Below are positions 60,598 through 64,000 of a stretch of DNA of 64,000 bases, piece by piece. Origin of the DNA: Antennarius striatus (taxonomy: Eukaryota > Chordata > Actinopteri > Lophiiformes > Antennariidae); NCBI RefSeq assembly GCF_040054535.1, contig NC_090779.1, positions 17,047,001-17,111,000 of the forward strand, written 5' to 3'. Under the pieces are notes generated by a model. The model searched no databases. It was given only the letters and a program-made list of their open reading frames with translations, and was not told the DNA's origin. The position numbers and the translations under genes are program-made. Positions within the stretch are counted from its first letter, which is position 1. Each line of letters begins with the position of its first letter.

Positions 60598-63500
60598 GTG
60601 TGTAGAATATTCCTCCATTAATCTGCACTTAAACTGAGTCACCCCCCCACCCCACCCCCGCTCAGCCTTCCCTGGGAATTATTTATATTGTGGTTGTGGT
60701 GGTGTCCTATTTTAGCAAAATGCTCTACATTAAACGCACATGGGGGAAACACCTCGCTGCCATCTGGAACCTTCACCAGTGAAACCCCCTCAGCAGGCTT
60801 GATGTACACAATTCATCCATCACACCCCCACAAGGCTGTCAGCATAGCATCATTCCACAGGTGTGCCTCATTCTCATCTATTTGTCCCCATACCTGAAAT
60901 ATTGTCGAACGTTACAGGTCTCATTGTAGAAGATGATTCCCTCACCCCCATGAAGTGCTGTCTAATTATGCTCATGATTGACACACCATAGTTTGTGACT
61001 ATGAGGTTATTTTCACAGCTAATCCATACAGTGTCAAACCACTTTCACCCCCCCCCCCCTTCTTTTGGAATTACCTCTCAAATCCTCCTCACATTCTCTC
61101 TCTAGTCCCAGGGATTTGAGGTAGCACTGCCTCTCTCAGTCAACCATTCCAATTCCTTGGAGACAGGCAGAACTGGTGTATGTCAATTGTTATGAATTTT
61201 GTTTTGCACAAAAAAAGTTAAATTTCAGGCTTGAAAACACAACAACAAGTATTCAAAATAACATGTTGTGTAGTAGAGTCACACCATGTGTAGAACATGG
61301 TGTGCAGTGTTTTAGTTTGAGTTGCCTGCTGCTCATATTTTGCACAGCATGTTCTAGGCTGTAATTGCTTGCCTGATTGGGGCACATTCTTTTAAACGGG
61401 AGTCTGGAGGTTTTTCAGAGTGAGTAAAAATAGTACGTATTCTGACTTTTTTTTTTTTTTTTGCACAGAATTGTAATGAAAATACATTGCATTCATCTGA
61501 CAGATATTCAGATATCTTTCTCCATTTTACCTCTCTCACCTGTGAAACTCTCTTCTCCTGATCAAAGACCTGTCTTGTCCTTTATCCTGAAACCACAGCT
61601 TTGCAGACAGAATCCTGACAGGAGACTGGGCAGACAGGCCTTTATTTGGCTTGTCTCCTTCCCAATCTTTGCACATATATACCTGCCTGACTCAAAGGGT
61701 CCATTTGAGCTGTTACTTAAAAAAAATGGTTTTCAGAGATTTAACCCTAATCTCCCGTGTGTATTTTCTCACTTGTTTAGTATGCAGGATTCCTTTTTTG
61801 TTGCAATATGTTAGATATCGAAGAGAAAAAAACAAACAAACAGAAACGCATTGTATTCCTGCACCTGTCTTCTGATTTGCATGTAAGAGTATGAGTGCAA
61901 AGTCACGTAAAACTGACCACAGCCACATTGAAAACAGATTTAATGAGTCCCCATGTGTTGCACTGCCTCTGAGTGGTTTAGCATGGTGAACTTTCTATAG
62001 CATAGATCTGTCTGTGGCGCTGACAGTCACCTGCTGAATGTCAAACAGGAAGCGTTTTCATGTGGAAGTCTCGCCACGGTTCAAAGAATGTTCAAGTCAG
62101 CAGCATTCAGTGGTAACCTTAAAAATATTTTTTACATTATTCACATGCAAAGATAGACTTTAATGCAATTTGGTGCCACAGCATGACAAGCCATGGCCTC
62201 AAATCCCCACACCAGAGAAGAAATAGCTGCACAGCGACTGCTTTGAATGTTTGAATATTTCCTCCTCTTTCCCCAACAAAACTAATAATACAGCTTGACA
62301 TACCTTTATGACAACCATGATTCCTCTTACCACCGTTACTGAGAATCCATCTTTTTCTAGCTCACATGTAAATGTTTACCTTCACTTATTCATTTTCTTT
62401 GAACTGCCTTAGTTTCTCCATCCTGGGTAACAATAGAAACAAGAACACACACATGTTCATTATAATCTGTGTGGGAGAATTCCCTAGTTAATTAGCACTT
62501 TCACTCTACCTGTGCTTATTAACTGGTGAATGCAGATTTAATACATTTGTTGTGGATGTGTTCGTTAAGAGGTTCATTTGGGTAGAAGATGCTAATCACA
62601 TTGAAGCGAGGCCTTCTTTCGTTAATAGGTTTGCAGTGGGTACAAGCTATTAGAGGAACTATTTTTTTGCTGTTGAAATGGAGATTGTAAAGTGTAATTT
62701 GTCACAAAGTACATGTCAGATGAATTATTCTTCCACACTGCAGATAAAGGGGTGGGGCTGGAGCAGCAGTGCGGGACAGCTCTCAGTATGGGGTCTATCC
62801 TTGCTGCTATACTTAACTGAAGTAAGCTGCCCCCCCCCCACTGCGACCAGATGTGACATGTTTGACCATTGAGCTGTTTTTAAAGCCAGATGCATTAATC
62901 AAAAACAGAGGTAAATAATTTCCGTTTTTAAAAAAATAGATAAATTAAATAGTGTTTTAATGTGCAAATTATTCCATCATGTGGTTTTATCAGGACATTA
63001 GGGCAGACTATGTTTTCTCAGCAATTTGCATCCACTTTAACCAAGGATTTGAAAAGTGTGTCCTCATTTATTTAATATGTACAAGGTAACATAACATGGT
63101 GGCTTAACATAGTCTTGAATACATTTGAGGTAATTAACCAAAAGGGCCACAACTGCTGATGCTATCCGTATCTAACACAATTAGTCAATGTTGTAATCGT
63201 TTAAAGCAATCGTGCATCATCTTGTCATAATGTAAGACTGTGAAAAACATTGTTTAACCATATGGAGATGTAGGGAATTAGGGATTATTCGTTGCTTAGT
63301 TCTGAAATAATATTCTTTAATTATGTATTACCATAGCAGTTCTGTGATTCTTTATACCAATCAATATTTAATTATTTCCTCTTCAGCAGAATCAAATCAA
63401 ACATTTTCAATGAAATTTCTGAACTTTTAATTATATTTCACCCAACAAACATCTTTAACATAATGAGAAAATTAGACTCTATTAGTGTATGTGTTTCAGA

Positions 63501-64000
63501 AGTATCTCATGCTTCAGATTGGCTGGCTGTTTCGCTTCAGAAGTGTATTCCTGAAAACATCTCGTATTTCTCCTGCTAGAGCCCCTGCTGATGTTGGAGA
63601 ATTATTTTCCTTCCTCAATTATGTGTAGATTTTACAGAAATTCAAAGAAGAGAGATATTTTCTGACATGGCTTGTGCGTATTAAACCTACAATCTAAGAA
63701 CAAACAAGACAGAGACAGTGGAAGTAGGCCGTGACTCACAGAAACTGGTTACATGGTGTTCTGAGGAGAGGCATTTAGAGACCTCTATAGCGCTTCCTGT
63801 AAAGGATTTTGTTGCCAGCTCACAAAGGATGTCAGGTTAGATTTGTATTGGTGGGAAACCTTAGCTTTTGGATGTCCCGCTCAAAGAACACTTGTCTCTG
63901 CATCTGTCTGTTAATGATATTTGACAGGCTAGGAGGCGTATTGAACAAGTCGTACTGTCCTTTGTGAGCAGGAGTCAGGGATATTGGAGTGGTTTGTTCC
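60598..64000 (+). other. First intron of the cadherin gene, open at window end
   Basis: 3.4 kb of AT-rich DNA with homopolymer C runs near 61050 and 62832. No second cadherin exon or other gene was recognised, so the intron extends past the window. Confidence 0.55.

Overview
The window is vertebrate genomic DNA, most probably from a percomorph-like teleost fish. The evidence is short-exon split genes with GT-AG introns, many of them only 60-300 bp, long CA/GT microsatellites, decayed fish-type LINE and Tc1 copies, and six vertebrate proteins that can be followed exon by exon. There are no operons, CRISPR arrays or prokaryotic features. Gene names rest on recognition of the protein families and on exon phases that sum to complete frames; no database search was run.

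Layout. Bases 1-20,300 are a compact gene cluster. They hold the 3' three quarters of unc45a (+, 399-4191; 5' end outside the window), rccd1 (+, 4781-6652), cib1 (-, 6998-8400), selenoo (+, 9186-13375, with an in-frame UGA selenocysteine codon and a SECIS structure at 14035-14094) and mapk12 (+, 15164-19882, with one U12-type intron). Bases 19,883-31,711 have no clear gene. They hold microsatellites, LINE and Tc1 fragments, one splice-bounded open segment near 22.9 kb and a CpG/CCAAT-rich island near 25.7 kb. mtss2 (also called mtss1l, +, 31712-52943) is spread over 21 kb, with introns of 2.7 kb and 10.7 kb, a 21-nt microexon and a 52-codon cassette exon. Bases 52,944-59,597 are mostly non-coding, with a minus-strand terminal-exon candidate at 54.4 kb and a 36-bp minisatellite at 58.66 kb. 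From 59,598 the first coding exon of a large cadherin-superfamily gene begins; its intron runs to the end of the window.

These genes do not form a pathway. UNC45A is a myosin/Hsp90 co-chaperone. RCCD1 is an RCC1-repeat chromatin protein. CIB1 is a calcium and integrin binding EF-hand protein. SELENOO is a mitochondrial AMPylating pseudokinase. MAPK12 is p38-gamma. MTSS2 is an I-BAR membrane-bending, actin-linked protein. The last gene is a cell-adhesion receptor. In human, unc45a/rccd1/cib1 homologues lie on 15q26, selenoo/mapk12 on 22q13 and mtss2 on 16q22, so the window joins three human synteny blocks.

The most informative non-obvious signals are the SECIS and recoded UGA, the minor-spliceosome intron in mapk12, a GC-AG intron in rccd1, the alternative exons of mtss2, the hairpin-bearing minisatellite, and two unassigned exon-like segments. 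I did not find a convincing wholly new biological system.
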